A stretch of 64,000 nucleotides of DNA from Pandoraea commovens (GCF_902459615.1 NZ_CABPSA010000002.1:372001-436000); one strand, 5' to 3'. Counted from the first letter of the stretch, positions 25,001 to 33,650 are shown. The notes: generated from the letters alone by a model not told the origin. Numbers and translations are program-made.

Positions 25001-27990
25001 TCGCCGAGTACGAACGCACGGTGGTCGCACCTGCACAGGCCGTGGCAGCGGGCAAAGCGTCGAGCGATGTCGGGATGCCGCTGCAAACGGCGTTGCGTAC
25101 CGCGCGCGCACATCGTAAGCCTGCGGGCGGCGACGACATTCGCATCGTCAATGCGCGCGAACACAACCTGAAATCGCTCGACGTCGCGATCCCGCGTGGC
25201 AAGTTCAGCGTCATCACCGGTGTGTCGGGCTCGGGAAAATCGACGCTCGCGTTCGACATTCTGTTCAACGAAGGACAGCGGCGTTACCTCGAATCGCTCA
25301 ACGCGTATGCGCGGTCCATCGTGCAGCCAGCGGGGCGTCCGGAAGTCGACGCCGTGTATGGCATTCCGCCGACGGTCGCTATCGAGCAACGTCTGTCGCG
25401 TGGTGGACGCAAGAGTACCGTCGCGACGACCACGGAAGTCTGGCACTTCCTGCGTCTGCTGTACGTGAAGCTCGGCATCCAGCATTGCATCCACGACGGC
25501 GCGCCGGTGACGGCACAAAGCCCCGACTCCATCGTCGCGCAACTCATGCGCGACCGTCGCGGCCAGCACGTGGGACTGCTCGCACCGCTCGTCGTGGGAC
25601 GTAAGGGGATTTACACCGATCTGGCGAAATGGGCCAAGGCGCGTGGACATTCGCATCTGCGTGTCGACGGCGTTTTCCTGCCGGTCGATCCGTGGCCGAA
25701 GCTCGACCGATTCCGCGAACACACCATCGAGTTGCCGGTGGGCGATGTCGTGGTGACGCCTGAGAACGAAGGCTTGCTGCGCACGTTGCTGGCGGCGGCG
25801 CTGGAATTGGGCAAGGGCGTGATGCATCTGCTCGCCCCGCTCGACGGTCTGGGCGACACGATGACCGACGAGCAACCGGGCGAAGGCGTAGGCGAGATCG
25901 AGGTGTTCTCGGTCAAACGTGCGTGCCCGGTCTGCGGCACGAGCTACCCGGATCTGGATCCGCGCATGTTCTCGTTCAACAGCAAGCACGGCTGGTGCAC
26001 GACGTGCGTCGGTACGGGGCTCGCACTCACGCGCGAACAGCGTGAAGCGTTCGACGACACCGTCCTCAATCAGGACAATCGTGGTCGCGAGCACTCGCTG
26101 CCGTCGCAGGATCAGGAGCCGGAAGATGTGGGCGATCAGCCGTGTCCGGATTGCCACGGCGCGCGCCTGAACGGTGTGGCGCGTGCGGTGACGTTCGACG
26201 AACACGCCATCTCCGACGTCGCGCAATGGACCGTGACGGACGTGCGCCAGTGGATTCAGGGCCTCGAACTGCAAGGGCGCGATGCGAGCATCGCCCGCGA
26301 TCTGATCAGCGAGATTCAGGGGCGTCTGGAGTTTCTGGAAGAAGTGGGCCTCGGCTACCTCACGCTCGACCGCGCCGCACCGACGCTCTCGGGCGGCGAG
26401 TCGCAACGTATTCGTCTCGCGGCGCAACTCGGCAGTAACTTGCAGGGCGTGTGCTACGTGCTGGACGAGCCGACTATCGGCTTGCATCCGCGCGACAACG
26501 GCATTCTGCTCGGCGCGCTGCGCAAGCTTGGCGATCAGGGCAACACGCTGGTCGTGGTCGAGCACGATGAGGACACGATTCGTCGCGCGGATCACATCAT
26601 CGACATCGGTCCGGGGGCAGGCAAGCGCGGCGGCACGCTCGTCGCGCAGGGCAATGTGGAGGATCTCGCCTCGCATCCCGATTCGCTGACCGGCAAGTTC
26701 CTCGCCCATCCGTTGCAGCATCCGCTTCAGCCGCGCCGCGAAGTCGTTGCACCGGCAAAGGGGGCAAAGGGGGCGACGGGTGCTGAAGCCGTTCCGCCGA
26801 ACTGGCTGACGGTGCACGGCGCGACGCTTCATAACCTGAAGAACGTGACGGCCTCGCTGCCGTTGTCGCGACTCACGGCGATCACTGGTGTGTCCGGTTC
26901 CGGCAAGTCGACGCTCGCGCGCGATGTGCTGATGACGAACCTGCTCGATGCCGTGGGGCGTTCGGTGTTGTCTTCGCCTGCGGAGCGTCGTGCGCGCAAG
27001 GGCACGGTGCGCCATGCAGTGAAGGCGGACGGCAAGCCGCGCGCGAAGTCGGAAGCGACCGCAGAGCCGCGTCGTCCGGTGGTGCATGCGTGGCACGGGT
27101 GCGAATCCGTCACGGGCTGGGAGACGATCGATCGTGTGCTCGAAGTCGACCAGACGCCTATCGGCAAGACACCGCGCTCGTGCCCGGCCACCTATATCGG
27201 GTTCTGGGACACCATCCGACGTCTGTTCGCCGATACGCTCGAAGCCCGCGCGCGTGGCTACTCGGCCTCGCGCTTCTCGTTCAACACGGGCGAGGGCCGG
27301 TGCCCGGCCTGTGAAGGTCAGGGCGTGCGGACCATCGGCATGAGCTTCCTGGCGGACGTGAAGGTGCTTTGCGACGTCTGCCACGGGCAGCGCTTCAACG
27401 CCGAAACATTGGCGGTGACGTGGCGCGGCAAGAGCATCGGCGACGTGCTGACGATGGAAGTCGATGAAGCCGTGGAATTCTTCGCGTCGATGCCCAGCAT
27501 TGCGCATCCGCTGCAACTGATGAAGGACGTCGGGCTGGGGTACCTCACGCTGGGGCAGCCGTCGCCGACGTTATCGGGCGGCGAAGCGCAGCGCATCAAG
27601 CTGGTGACGGAACTGACCAAGGTGCGCGACGACATTACGCGTCGCGGACAGAAGTCGCCGCACACGCTGTACGTCCTCGACGAGCCGACCGTCGGGTTGC
27701 ACATGGCGGACGTGGCACGTCTGATCAATGTGCTGCACCGACTGGTGAACGGGGGGCATACGGTTGTCGTCATCGAGCACAACCTCGACGTGATTGCCGA
27801 AGCCGACTGGATCGTCGACATGGGACCGGAGGGCGGCAAGGACGGCGGTACCGTGGTCGCCTCGACGTCGCCGGACGAACTGGCGAAGGTCAAGGCTAGC
27901 CACACCGGCATCGCACTCAAACCGGTGCTCGCTCAGACGGCTGGAACCGGTGCCACGGTGGTGACGCCGGAGGAAGTGACCGCGAAGTAG
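22045..27990 (+). CDS. uvrA2: Tandem-fused double-length UvrA (excinuclease ABC subunit A paralogue)
   Basis: A 1981-residue protein, about twice the usual UvrA length, containing two complete UvrA units end to end. Four ABC nucleotide-binding sites are visible. Walker A motifs lie near residues 43 (GPSGSGKSS), 670, 1058 and 1615 (GVSGSGKST each). LSGGE signatures lie near 515, 868, 1448 and 1842. CxxC zinc motifs occur in both halves, including CPTCGGSG...CPDCDG and CPACEGQG...CDVCHG. UvrA finds DNA damage as a dimer; here one chain could act as a built-in dimer. The start is GTG at 22045, as no in-frame ATG precedes the first conserved block. An SOS box lies upstream and a strong terminator follows. 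Confidence 0.93.
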   Translation: MDKSSSKPDPSASHAIRIRGARQHNLKNLDVDLQTGEMTVVTGPSGSGKSSLVFDTLFAEGQRRYVETFSAYARQFLDRMDRPQVDHVEGVPPAIAIDQTNPVRSSRSTVGTMTELNDHLKLLFARAAALFDRETAQPVRHDTPETIYADLMARTAQSDPRLVVTFPVELPGSVTPDEVEQWLSASGYTRVQAEREITTTEGTRKVLDVVADRFRLQNTEKARAMEAIESSLKRGRARVNVYVLAEEGEPDIWRYSQDLHCPDSDLHYADPQPALFSFNSAYGACEACRGFGRVIGVDLGLVIPDERKTLRGGAVKTIQTPAWKEIQEDLLEYAGKAGIPRDTPWSKLSPEHREWVIEGDPDWQGEWNKQWYGIRRFFGYLESKAYKMHIRVLLSKYRSYTTCDTCGGARLKTEGLLWRLGSKENADAVLPPAQRFMPRGVSWSREQLEALPGLTMHDLMLMPITRVRQFFDSLTLPSSLLDDALKLLQEEVGTRLKYLCDVGIGYLTLDRQSRTLSGGEVQRINLTTALGTSLVNTLFVLDEPSIGLHPRDMDRIVAAMHRLRDAGNTLVVVEHDPAVMLAADRVIDMGPGPGERGGQIVFDGTPEEVRHADTLTGSYLGGRKHVANASNWRARPVDEATPRLTLTGAREHNLKHVDVDIPLGRLVCVTGVSGSGKSTLVQDILSPALARHFGDPTEAPGAHDELIGAEQLSGVVFVDQSPIGKTARSNPASYVGAFDEIRKLFAAEPVALQRGYNASTFSFNSGNGRCPTCGGSGFEHVEMQFLSDVYLRCPDCDGKRYRAEVLDVKIQRAIPGEAMRELSVSDVLELTVNEAVKLFSSDRDVLRVLQPIVDVGLEYVKLGQPVPTLSGGEAQRLKLAGFLAEAAQKKTASGQKVAHRGRLFIFDEPTTGLHFDDIAKLMRAFGKLLDGGNSLLVIEHNLDVVRAADWIIDLGPEGGEGGGEVLCAGTLAHVVACEGSHTGRALAEYERTVVAPAQAVAAGKASSDVGMPLQTALRTARAHRKPAGGDDIRIVNAREHNLKSLDVAIPRGKFSVITGVSGSGKSTLAFDILFNEGQRRYLESLNAYARSIVQPAGRPEVDAVYGIPPTVAIEQRLSRGGRKSTVATTTEVWHFLRLLYVKLGIQHCIHDGAPVTAQSPDSIVAQLMRDRRGQHVGLLAPLVVGRKGIYTDLAKWAKARGHSHLRVDGVFLPVDPWPKLDRFREHTIELPVGDVVVTPENEGLLRTLLAAALELGKGVMHLLAPLDGLGDTMTDEQPGEGVGEIEVFSVKRACPVCGTSYPDLDPRMFSFNSKHGWCTTCVGTGLALTREQREAFDDTVLNQDNRGREHSLPSQDQEPEDVGDQPCPDCHGARLNGVARAVTFDEHAISDVAQWTVTDVRQWIQGLELQGRDASIARDLISEIQGRLEFLEEVGLGYLTLDRAAPTLSGGESQRIRLAAQLGSNLQGVCYVLDEPTIGLHPRDNGILLGALRKLGDQGNTLVVVEHDEDTIRRADHIIDIGPGAGKRGGTLVAQGNVEDLASHPDSLTGKFLAHPLQHPLQPRREVVAPAKGAKGATGAEAVPPNWLTVHGATLHNLKNVTASLPLSRLTAITGVSGSGKSTLARDVLMTNLLDAVGRSVLSSPAERRARKGTVRHAVKADGKPRAKSEATAEPRRPVVHAWHGCESVTGWETIDRVLEVDQTPIGKTPRSCPATYIGFWDTIRRLFADTLEARARGYSASRFSFNTGEGRCPACEGQGVRTIGMSFLADVKVLCDVCHGQRFNAETLAVTWRGKSIGDVLTMEVDEAVEFFASMPSIAHPLQLMKDVGLGYLTLGQPSPTLSGGEAQRIKLVTELTKVRDDITRRGQKSPHTLYVLDEPTVGLHMADVARLINVLHRLVNGGHTVVVIEHNLDVIAEADWIVDMGPEGGKDGGTVVASTSPDELAKVKASHTGIALKPVLAQTAGTGATVVTPEEVTAK

Positions 27991-28040
27991 TAGTAAGCGG
28001 CTGCGACCGAGCGCCATTCGGCATTTGCCAGCGAGTCAGA

Positions 28041-28069
28041 CGGGACGCCTGCATCAGGCGTCCCGTTTT
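28041..28069 (+). terminator. Intrinsic terminator after uvrA2
   Basis: Perfect 11-base stem CGGGACGCCTG/CAGGCGTCCCG with a CAT loop, followed by TTTTC and ATTT. Confidence 0.9.
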
Positions 28070-28093
28070 CATTTGCGGCTTTCAATGGGGAAT

Positions 28094-28227
28094 ATCGTAT
28101 ACGATTTCATGTATTAATAAATCTTCCGATATGCCTGGATTTTAAAAGAGGCGTGCACTTACTTCCGGCGCGATTGATGCTTCATCGGACTTAGCCATAA
28201 GTTCCTAATTATTTCTAAAATAGAAAT
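28094..28227. other. AT-rich intergenic stretch with palindromes before the small secreted protein gene
   Basis: The 343-base gap after uvrA2 contains, beyond the terminator, an AT-rich block unlike its surroundings. Two dyads stand out: ATCGTATACGAT (28094-28105) and ATTTCTA-AAA-TAGAAAT (28211-28227). They sit about 110-240 bases before the gene at 28334 and probably contain its promoter and operator. No open reading frame of note is present. Confidence 0.5.
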
Positions 28228-28333
28228 TAGAAATAGACAATTATAGACTTTATTGCGATAGGTGCGACTAATACACTTCAACTGTCGACGATGAATTGAA
28301 CATCGCCTCTTTCAAACAGACAGGAGAAATACC

Positions 28334-28642
28334 ATGAAGCGCACTCTTATTACCTCGGCCCTCGTTTCCGCAATGCTGGCTGTCTCGGCTGGTTCGGCTT
28401 TCGCTAGCGACGCTTTCGACGGTCCCTCGGAATTCTCGTGGGTTCCGCAAACCAGCGTGCTGACCCGCGCTCAAGTTCGTGAAGAACTGGTGCAAGCGCA
28501 AAAGGCCGGTCTCGTGGTCCAACACGACACGGTGTACCCGAAGGCAGCCCCGAGCGCACAACCGGCAACGGCCAGCGCCCCGGTCACGATGGGTTCGGTT
28601 GGCGGTCTGCAACAAGCCGGTACGACCTACTTCGGTAACTAA
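28334..28642 (+). CDS. DUF4148-family small secreted protein
   Basis: A 102-residue exported protein. Signal peptide residues 1-24 end SAFAS. The segment LTRAQVREELVQAQKAGL is the DUF4148 hallmark helix. The C-terminus is QQAGTTYFGN. The family is abundant in Burkholderiales, probably periplasmic, and has no assigned activity. A good ribosome site (CAGGAG, 7-base spacing) and a strong terminator define a single-gene unit. Two further small genes of the same general type lie at 36528 and 37526. Confidence 0.88.
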   Translation: MKRTLITSALVSAMLAVSAGSAFASDAFDGPSEFSWVPQTSVLTRAQVREELVQAQKAGLVVQHDTVYPKAAPSAQPATASAPVTMGSVGGLQQAGTTYFGN

Positions 28643-28732
28643 TCGCACTTGCGAATCGCTGTACTTGCCGTAACCCCGTGAGCCAGCGCTAATTCAGCGC
28701 GACGCGACTCCGGGAAAGCAGTCTCCGATACC

Positions 28733-28767
28733 AAATCGGCCGCCTTGTTTGCGGCCGATTTTGTTTT
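28733..28767 (+). terminator. Intrinsic terminator after the DUF4148 gene
   Basis: Eleven-base stem AAATCGGCCGC/GCGGCCGATTT with a seven-base loop, followed by TGTTTT. Confidence 0.88.
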
Positions 28768-28813
28768 GGGCGCTCGCTTTTCACTTCATCCTCTTCTGCC
28801 AGACAGCGCAGCA

Positions 28814-29052
28814 CCTGTGGACAAGCCTGTAGATAACCTTGTTATCAAGCTGTGTCAGGGTTGTGGGTAAGCCTGTGGATACCCGTGGGATATGCGGTGG
28901 AAAAGCGGGGTGAAAGTCGGCAAAAAGACGTGGATAACCCGTGAGTATCCGGTGGATATGTGGTGAATATCCTGTGCATGACCCCGGGGCAATCCTGTGG
29001 ATTTCCTGTGGGGATCTGCGAAATTTCTGTGATTAAGCTGTGGATGGCCTGT
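28814..29052 (-). repeat. Cluster of degenerate DnaA-box-like repeats
   Basis: About fifteen imperfect copies of a unit close to CCTGTGGATAA follow one another, all in the same orientation, within 240 bases that contain no gene. Clear units begin at 28814 (CCTGTGGACAAG), 28826 (CCTGTAGATAAC), 28872 (CCTGTGGATAC), about 28929 (ACGTGGATAACC), 28950 (CGGTGGATATG), 28994 (CCTGTGGATTT) and 29038 (GCTGTGGATGG). Read on the minus strand the unit is TTATCCACAGG, which contains the DnaA box TTATCCACA. Most copies differ from a perfect box by one or two bases. No dnaA, dnaN, parAB or rpmH gene is near, so this is not an obvious chromosome origin. Confidence 0.6.
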
Positions 29053-29141
29053 GAATAGATTCGCGCGAGCGAGTCGCAGATGCCCGCCTGACGTGCCTCT
29101 GCGGCAAGACGTCCATCGTCCGGTCGGAAAAACCGCAAAAC

Positions 29142-29900
29142 TCACTTCCCAAAAGCCATCGCCAAAAATTCGGTAACGCGTTTTATCGCGTCGTCGCGTG
29201 CTTCGAGCTGGGTGCCCGTAATCGGCACGACGTGGGTTTTGGGATTGGTGAACTCCGGGCGTGAGTGGACCGGGAGATTCGGATAATCGAAGTCGTGATA
29301 CGCGCCCGGATAGATGTGGAGCGTAATCGGTGCGCCTTGCGCGGTAACGTCTTTCACGAACGCGTCGCACGGGGCCGCTTGGGTCCAGACGTCCTCCGCG
29401 CCCGTGAGTATCAGCAGCCGAATCGTTGTCGACCAGTTCGCGCCCTGCGCGCGGGCATTGCACCAGCCGGGATAGAACGCAACAGCGGCCACGAAGTCGG
29501 GCGCGGCTGTCGCATCCTGCGTGCGACCGAGGCTTTTCGGGCCGATGGCGAACAGCGTGGTCCCGCCACCATGCGACCAGCCCATCAACGCGATCCGGTC
29601 CGGCCGGATACCCGGTATCGATTGCAGGTAACGCAACGCGCCATAAGCGTCGCGTGGGCGCTCCTCCCACGGGCGCACCGGCCCGCCTCTCGCACATTCG
29701 CTGCCTTGCCCCCGCGAGGTGAAACTGTCGACCATGAGCACCGCATACCCTTGCGCATTGAACCGCTGCGCCCAGTCCAGTTCGCGACGGTCGATGGTGC
29801 CCTTGCGCGAGAACATGCCGTTGCAGCCATGCATGAAGACCACGGCCGGTGTCGGCGCGCTGGCATTGGCCGCAAGGAACAGATAGGCGTCGATCATCAC
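29142..29900 (-). CDS. Dienelactone-hydrolase-family alpha/beta hydrolase (body of a probably frameshifted gene)
   Basis: A 252-residue alpha/beta-hydrolase of the dienelactone hydrolase family. The oxyanion region is PAVVFMHGCNGMF, the nucleophile serine is in MGWSHGGG, the acid is in LTGAEDVW, and the histidine is in YPGAYHDFDYP. The reading frame lacks a ribosome site and begins abruptly at the first core strand. The sequence immediately upstream, in the neighbouring frame, encodes a signal peptide and the missing first strand (SIPSLDKDANGAP). The complete product would be a secreted hydrolase of about 308 residues. The two frames overlap as TGATG. Confidence 0.75.
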   Translation of the reverse strand: MMIDAYLFLAANASAPTPAVVFMHGCNGMFSRKGTIDRRELDWAQRFNAQGYAVLMVDSFTSRGQGSECARGGPVRPWEERPRDAYGALRYLQSIPGIRPDRIALMGWSHGGGTTLFAIGPKSLGRTQDATAAPDFVAAVAFYPGWCNARAQGANWSTTIRLLILTGAEDVWTQAAPCDAFVKDVTAQGAPITLHIYPGAYHDFDYPNLPVHSRPEFTNPKTHVVPITGTQLEARDDAIKRVTEFLAMAFGK

Positions 29901-30067
29901 GGGGCGCCATTGGCATCCTTATCGAGCGACGGGATGCTGAGCTTTTCCTGCGCCTCGGCGTTATCGGCCCAGGCGAAGGCGAGCGCGGACATCGCTACGA
30001 GGGCGATGGCGAACGACGCGACAGCGCGGCTCGCGCGAGCGGCAAAAGGCAGTGACGTAGCGGGCAT
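29897..30067 (-). pseudogene. Signal-peptide and N-terminal part of the frameshifted hydrolase gene
   Basis: A 56-codon frame in the frame adjacent to the hydrolase at 29142-29900. It begins MPATSLPFAARASRAVASFA, has a hydrophobic core and an ADNAEA cleavage region, then reads EKLSIPSLDKDANGAP and stops with TGA. One extra base at the CCCCG just before the stop would join it to VMIDAYLFLAAN of the hydrolase as one continuous protein. This could be a true mutation, a sequencing slip or, less likely, programmed frameshifting. Confidence 0.6.
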
Positions 30068-30319
30068 AGGGAGTCTTCGCCAGGACGTGCGGCCGCCGGT
30101 ATCGGCACCGCTCTTTGCCGGACTTTAGCGCGTGTTCTCGCCACCGTGTCGCTCGCCATATTACGAACGGTTGCAACCCCTTCGGCCGTTCCTCGCTAAG
30201 CATCCATGCATCCGAGATAAGGCGGCGCGGTGCTGCAGATTAGAATGCCATCGGAGACCTAAGCAATGCATCGATCCGTTCCGTCACTGGAACGTCCTAT
30301 CTTCCCGGAGACTTTCGAC

Positions 30320-31636
30320 ATGGCAGACAACAACGACAAACGCGACACCACGTCACAAACGCCGCAATGGCGACTCGAAACACTGGCCGTGCACGGCGGC
30401 TACCGTCCCGACCCGACCACGCGCGCCGTGGCCGTCCCGATCTATCAGACGGTGGCGTACGCCTTCGACGATACGCAGCACGGTGCGGACCTGTTCGACC
30501 TCAAGGTGCCGGGGAACATCTACACACGCATCATGAACCCGACGCAGGACGTGCTGGAACAGCGCGTCGCGGCGCTCGAAGGCGGGGTGGCGGCGCTGGC
30601 GCTCGCGTCCGGTCAGGCGGCTGTGACCTATGCGATTCAGACGATTGCCGAGGCGGGCGACAACATCGTCGCGGCCAGCACGCTCTATGGCGGCACCTAC
30701 AACCTGCTGGCGCACACGCTGCCGCTCTCGGGTATCACCACGCGCTTTGCCGATCCGCGCGAGCCGGAATCCTTCGAGCCGCTGATCGACGAGAAGACGA
30801 AAGCCATCTTCGCTGAGTCGGTCGGCAACCCGCTGGGCAACATCACCGACATCGCGAAGCTCGCCGAGATCGCGCATCGTCACGGCATTCCGCTCATCAT
30901 CGACAACACCGTGCCGTCGCCTTACCTGCTGCGTCCGTTCGAGCATGGCGCGGACATCGTGGTGCATTCGCTGACGAAGTATCTCGGCGGGCACGGCACG
31001 AGCCTCGGCGGCGCTATCGTCGACTCCGGCAAATTCCCGTGGGCAGAGCACAAGACCCGCTTCAAGCGACTCAACGAACCGGACGTGAGCTATCACGGCG
31101 TGGTGTACACGGAAGCGTTCGGTCCGGCCGCTTACATCGGCCGTGCGCGTGTGGTGCCGCTGCGTAACACCGGTGCGGCCATCTCGCCGTTCAACGCGTT
31201 CCAGATTCTTCAGGGCATCGAGACGCTCGCGCTGCGCCTCGACCGCATCACCGACAACGCGCTGAAGATCGCCCAGTATCTGAAGATGCATCCGAAGGTG
31301 GAGTGGGTGAACTATGCGGGTCTGCCGGAGCATCCCGACCACGGGCTGGTGAAAAAGTATCTGTCGGGACGTGGCCCGGGCATCCTCACCTTCGGGGTAA
31401 AAGGCGGCCACGCTGCCGGTGCCGCGTTCCAGGACGCGCTGCAACTCTTCACCCGTCTGGTCAACATCGGCGACGCCAAGTCGCTCGCCACGCATCCGGC
31501 ATCGACCACGCACCGTCAGTTGTCGCCGGACGAACTGCGCAAGGCCGGGGTGAGCGAGGAAACGGTGCGTCTATCGATCGGCATCGAGCATATCGACGAC
31601 CTGCTCGCCGATCTGGATCAGGCGCTTCGCAAGTAA
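30320..31636 (+). CDS. metY: O-acetylhomoserine sulfhydrylase (aminocarboxypropyltransferase)
   Basis: A 438-residue PLP enzyme of the Cys/Met family with the length and insertions of O-acetylhomoserine sulfhydrylase. It opens [28 protein letters not shown]. The cofactor lysine is in [17 protein letters not shown], preceded by IIDNTVPSP, and the end reads [21 protein letters not shown]. It makes homocysteine from O-acetylhomoserine and sulfide in methionine synthesis. The ATG at 30320 has a GGAGA ribosome site; an upstream in-frame ATG at 30266 adds an unconserved 18-residue leader. Confidence 0.93.
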   Translation: MADNNDKRDTTSQTPQWRLETLAVHGGYRPDPTTRAVAVPIYQTVAYAFDDTQHGADLFDLKVPGNIYTRIMNPTQDVLEQRVAALEGGVAALALASGQAAVTYAIQTIAEAGDNIVAASTLYGGTYNLLAHTLPLSGITTRFADPREPESFEPLIDEKTKAIFAESVGNPLGNITDIAKLAEIAHRHGIPLIIDNTVPSPYLLRPFEHGADIVVHSLTKYLGGHGTSLGGAIVDSGKFPWAEHKTRFKRLNEPDVSYHGVVYTEAFGPAAYIGRARVVPLRNTGAAISPFNAFQILQGIETLALRLDRITDNALKIAQYLKMHPKVEWVNYAGLPEHPDHGLVKKYLSGRGPGILTFGVKGGHAAGAAFQDALQLFTRLVNIGDAKSLATHPASTTHRQLSPDELRKAGVSEETVRLSIGIEHIDDLLADLDQALRK

Positions 31637-31650
31637 GCGGGCTCTGTTTC

Positions 31651-31681
31651 GACAGGCGTAACGAAGATCGTTGCGCCTGTC
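31651..31681. terminator. Hairpin after metY
   Basis: Stem GACAGGCG/CGCCTGTC extended by AACG/CGTT across a wobble pair. There is no T-run, so it may act with Rho or only stabilise the metY transcript end. The rest of the gap to 31890 shows nothing else. Confidence 0.45.
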
Positions 31682-31889
31682 ACTGCGAAATACCGCGAAA
31701 TGCGGCAAGAAGCCGTGCGTTATCGCCCGGATTCGCGGCCTCTCTTCAACCTCATTTACCGCCAATTCTGACGGAGTATGATGCGCGGCAGCCGGTTGGG
31801 GGCAGGTGACCGGCACCGCTGCCATATGACTGTCACAAGAACGTCATTTTGGCGGCGTACTGTCCTTGCCCATTTCTCAAGGATCGCGC

Positions 31890-32741
31890 ATGGACTATTT
31901 GCAAGTGCTGGTGCTCGCCATCGTGCAGGGCGTGGCAGAGTTGCTCCCGGTGTCGAGTTCGGCACACGTCATCATGGCCGAGAAGCTCATGGGGCTCGAT
32001 CCGTCGACGCCCGCCATGACGCTGCTGCTCGTGATGCTGCACACCGGCACCATGCTCGCCGTGATCGTGTACTTCTGGAAGTCGTGGCGCGAACGTTACT
32101 TCTCGTCGAAGCACGATTTCGTTCACAACGCGAAGCAGGTCATCATTGCGACGGCCTTCACCGGCGTGATCGGTCTGGCGCTGATGTTCTTCATCGAGAA
32201 GGTGCTGATGCGCGGCTCGGAGCATGCCGAGATCGAGCATCTGTTCGGCAATCTGTACATCATCTCCGCTGGCCTCGCGATGGCCGGCATTCTGATTCTG
32301 ATCTCGGGCCGCAAGCGTCCGCCGATGGGCGACCGTCCGATGCGCGGCAGCGACTCCGCATGGATCGGCGCCGTGCAGGGTGTCTGCCTGCCGTTCCGTG
32401 GTTTCTCGCGCTCGGGGTCGACCATCTCGACGGGCATGCTGCGCGGTCTCGACAAGGTGCGCGTGGAGGAATTCAGCTTCGCGCTGGCGGTGGTGCTCAC
32501 GCCGCCGGTCATCGTCAAAGAGGCTTACCGTCTGTACAAGTCGGGCGGCGCACAGACGCTCTCCGGTCACTTCATGTCGGTGCTCACGCCGAGCCTCGTC
32601 GGTATGGTGTTCAGCTTCCTCGCGGGGCTGATTGCGCTGCGCTGGCTGTCGCGCTGGCTCGAACACGGTCGCTGGTATCTGTTCGGCATTTACTGCCTTG
32701 TGGCGTCGGCCGTCGTGCTGGCCGCCAGCCAGTACCTGTAA
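31890..32741 (+). CDS. uppP: Undecaprenyl-diphosphatase UppP (BacA family)
   Basis: A 283-residue polytopic inner-membrane enzyme. The two family motifs are visible: EXXXE-like VAELLPVSSSAHVIMAEKL near residues 17-35, and GVCLPFRGFSRSGSTISTGML near 165-185. It dephosphorylates undecaprenyl pyrophosphate to recycle the lipid carrier for peptidoglycan, and the family confers bacitracin tolerance. Start at 31890 follows an AAGGA ribosome site; an earlier in-frame ATG adds eight unconserved residues. The stop abuts the convergent LysR gene. Confidence 0.92.
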   Translation: MDYLQVLVLAIVQGVAELLPVSSSAHVIMAEKLMGLDPSTPAMTLLLVMLHTGTMLAVIVYFWKSWRERYFSSKHDFVHNAKQVIIATAFTGVIGLALMFFIEKVLMRGSEHAEIEHLFGNLYIISAGLAMAGILILISGRKRPPMGDRPMRGSDSAWIGAVQGVCLPFRGFSRSGSTISTGMLRGLDKVRVEEFSFALAVVLTPPVIVKEAYRLYKSGGAQTLSGHFMSVLTPSLVGMVFSFLAGLIALRWLSRWLEHGRWYLFGIYCLVASAVVLAASQYL

Positions 32742-33605
32742 TCACACCAGCCCGGCGACGACGTCCAGAAAGGCTGCGATGGCGCGCGATTCGCGCCGCT
32801 CGGCCAGACAGACGATGACGGTGGTCGTCTCGACACGTGCGTCGCCGATGGCGACCGTCGCCAGCCGCTCGTCCGGCGTGTGTTCGCGTGCGGACACCGC
32901 CGCGATCCCCAGCCCGAGGATCACCGCTTCGCGGATCGCCTCGCGGCTGCCGATCTCCATCGCCACGCTCGGCATCACGCCCGCCGCCTGCATGGCCGCT
33001 TCGAGCGCGTGACGCGTCGTCGACCCCGGTTCTCGCATCAACATCGGCTCGTCCGCCAGATCGGCGAGTTTGACGCTGCGACGTCGCGCGAAGCGATGCG
33101 TACGCGGCACCAGCAGCACGACCGGATGCGTGCGATACGGCACGGCGTGCAGACGCGCGTCGTCGTGATAGCGCGCCAGCACAGCGACGTCGGTGCGGTA
33201 CGCCAGTAAGCTCTCGATCATCTCCTCCGAATTGCCCGGTCGCACTGAGATGCGAATCCCCGGAAAGCGTGGCTGAAACGCCGCGACGATCTCCATCGCG
33301 TGATGCGGCCCCACCGCCCCCAGACGTAATTCTCCAGTACGCAGCCCGCCGTGCTCCTTGAGCAGGCTGAGCGCTTCCGCTTCGTCCGAGAAGATGCGCA
33401 GGCTTACCGAGTACAGCGCGCGGCCGGTCGGCGTCAGCGTCAGCCCGCGACCGTGGCGATAGAACAGCTCGACCCCGTACGTTTCCTCCAGCGCCCGGAT
33501 CTGCGTCGTCATCGTCGGCTGACTGACGTGCAACGCCTGCGCAGCACGCGTGACGCTGCCGTGGTGCGCCACCGCGTGAAACGAACGCAACTGGGTAATC
33601 CGCAT
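32742..33605 (-). CDS. LysR-family regulator divergent from the Fe-alcohol dehydrogenase
   Basis: A 287-residue LysR regulator: [27 protein letters not shown]-type helix-turn-helix at the N-terminus and a CysB-like ligand-binding domain. It is divergent from the iron-dependent alcohol dehydrogenase at 33755, with a short dyad in the gap, so it most likely controls that gene and perhaps the MHS transporter after it. Confidence 0.88.
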   Translation of the reverse strand: MRITQLRSFHAVAHHGSVTRAAQALHVSQPTMTTQIRALEETYGVELFYRHGRGLTLTPTGRALYSVSLRIFSDEAEALSLLKEHGGLRTGELRLGAVGPHHAMEIVAAFQPRFPGIRISVRPGNSEEMIESLLAYRTDVAVLARYHDDARLHAVPYRTHPVVLLVPRTHRFARRRSVKLADLADEPMLMREPGSTTRHALEAAMQAAGVMPSVAMEIGSREAIREAVILGLGIAAVSAREHTPDERLATVAIGDARVETTTVIVCLAERRESRAIAAFLDVVAGLV

Positions 33606-33638
33606 CGATGTCGCTCCCGTGACGAGGTATAGGTTTTA

Positions 33639-33650
33639 TCAATAGATTGA
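33639..33650. promoter_or_regulatory. Dyad in the LysR / Fe-ADH gap
   Basis: TCAAT-AG-ATTGA, a perfect 12-base dyad about 35 bases before the LysR start and 105 before the dehydrogenase start, in an AT-rich patch. A plausible half of a LysR site. Confidence 0.45.

Noticed and set aside
28814-29052. The repeat cluster as the chromosomal replication origin
   Set aside because: No dnaA, dnaN, gidA, parAB or rpmH near it, most boxes are imperfect and all point one way. Kept only as a repeat feature and a finding.
28855-29916. 353-codon minus-strand frame spanning the DnaA-box-like repeats and the hydrolase gene
   Set aside because: It runs in a different frame from the hydrolase, and its C-terminus is just a translation of the repeat (HRISHGYPQAYP-like). 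No ribosome site or domain.
30200-30319. SAM-responsive riboswitch in front of metY
   Set aside because: The leader is short and I could not find the conserved SAM-I or SAM-II core bases or paired elements.
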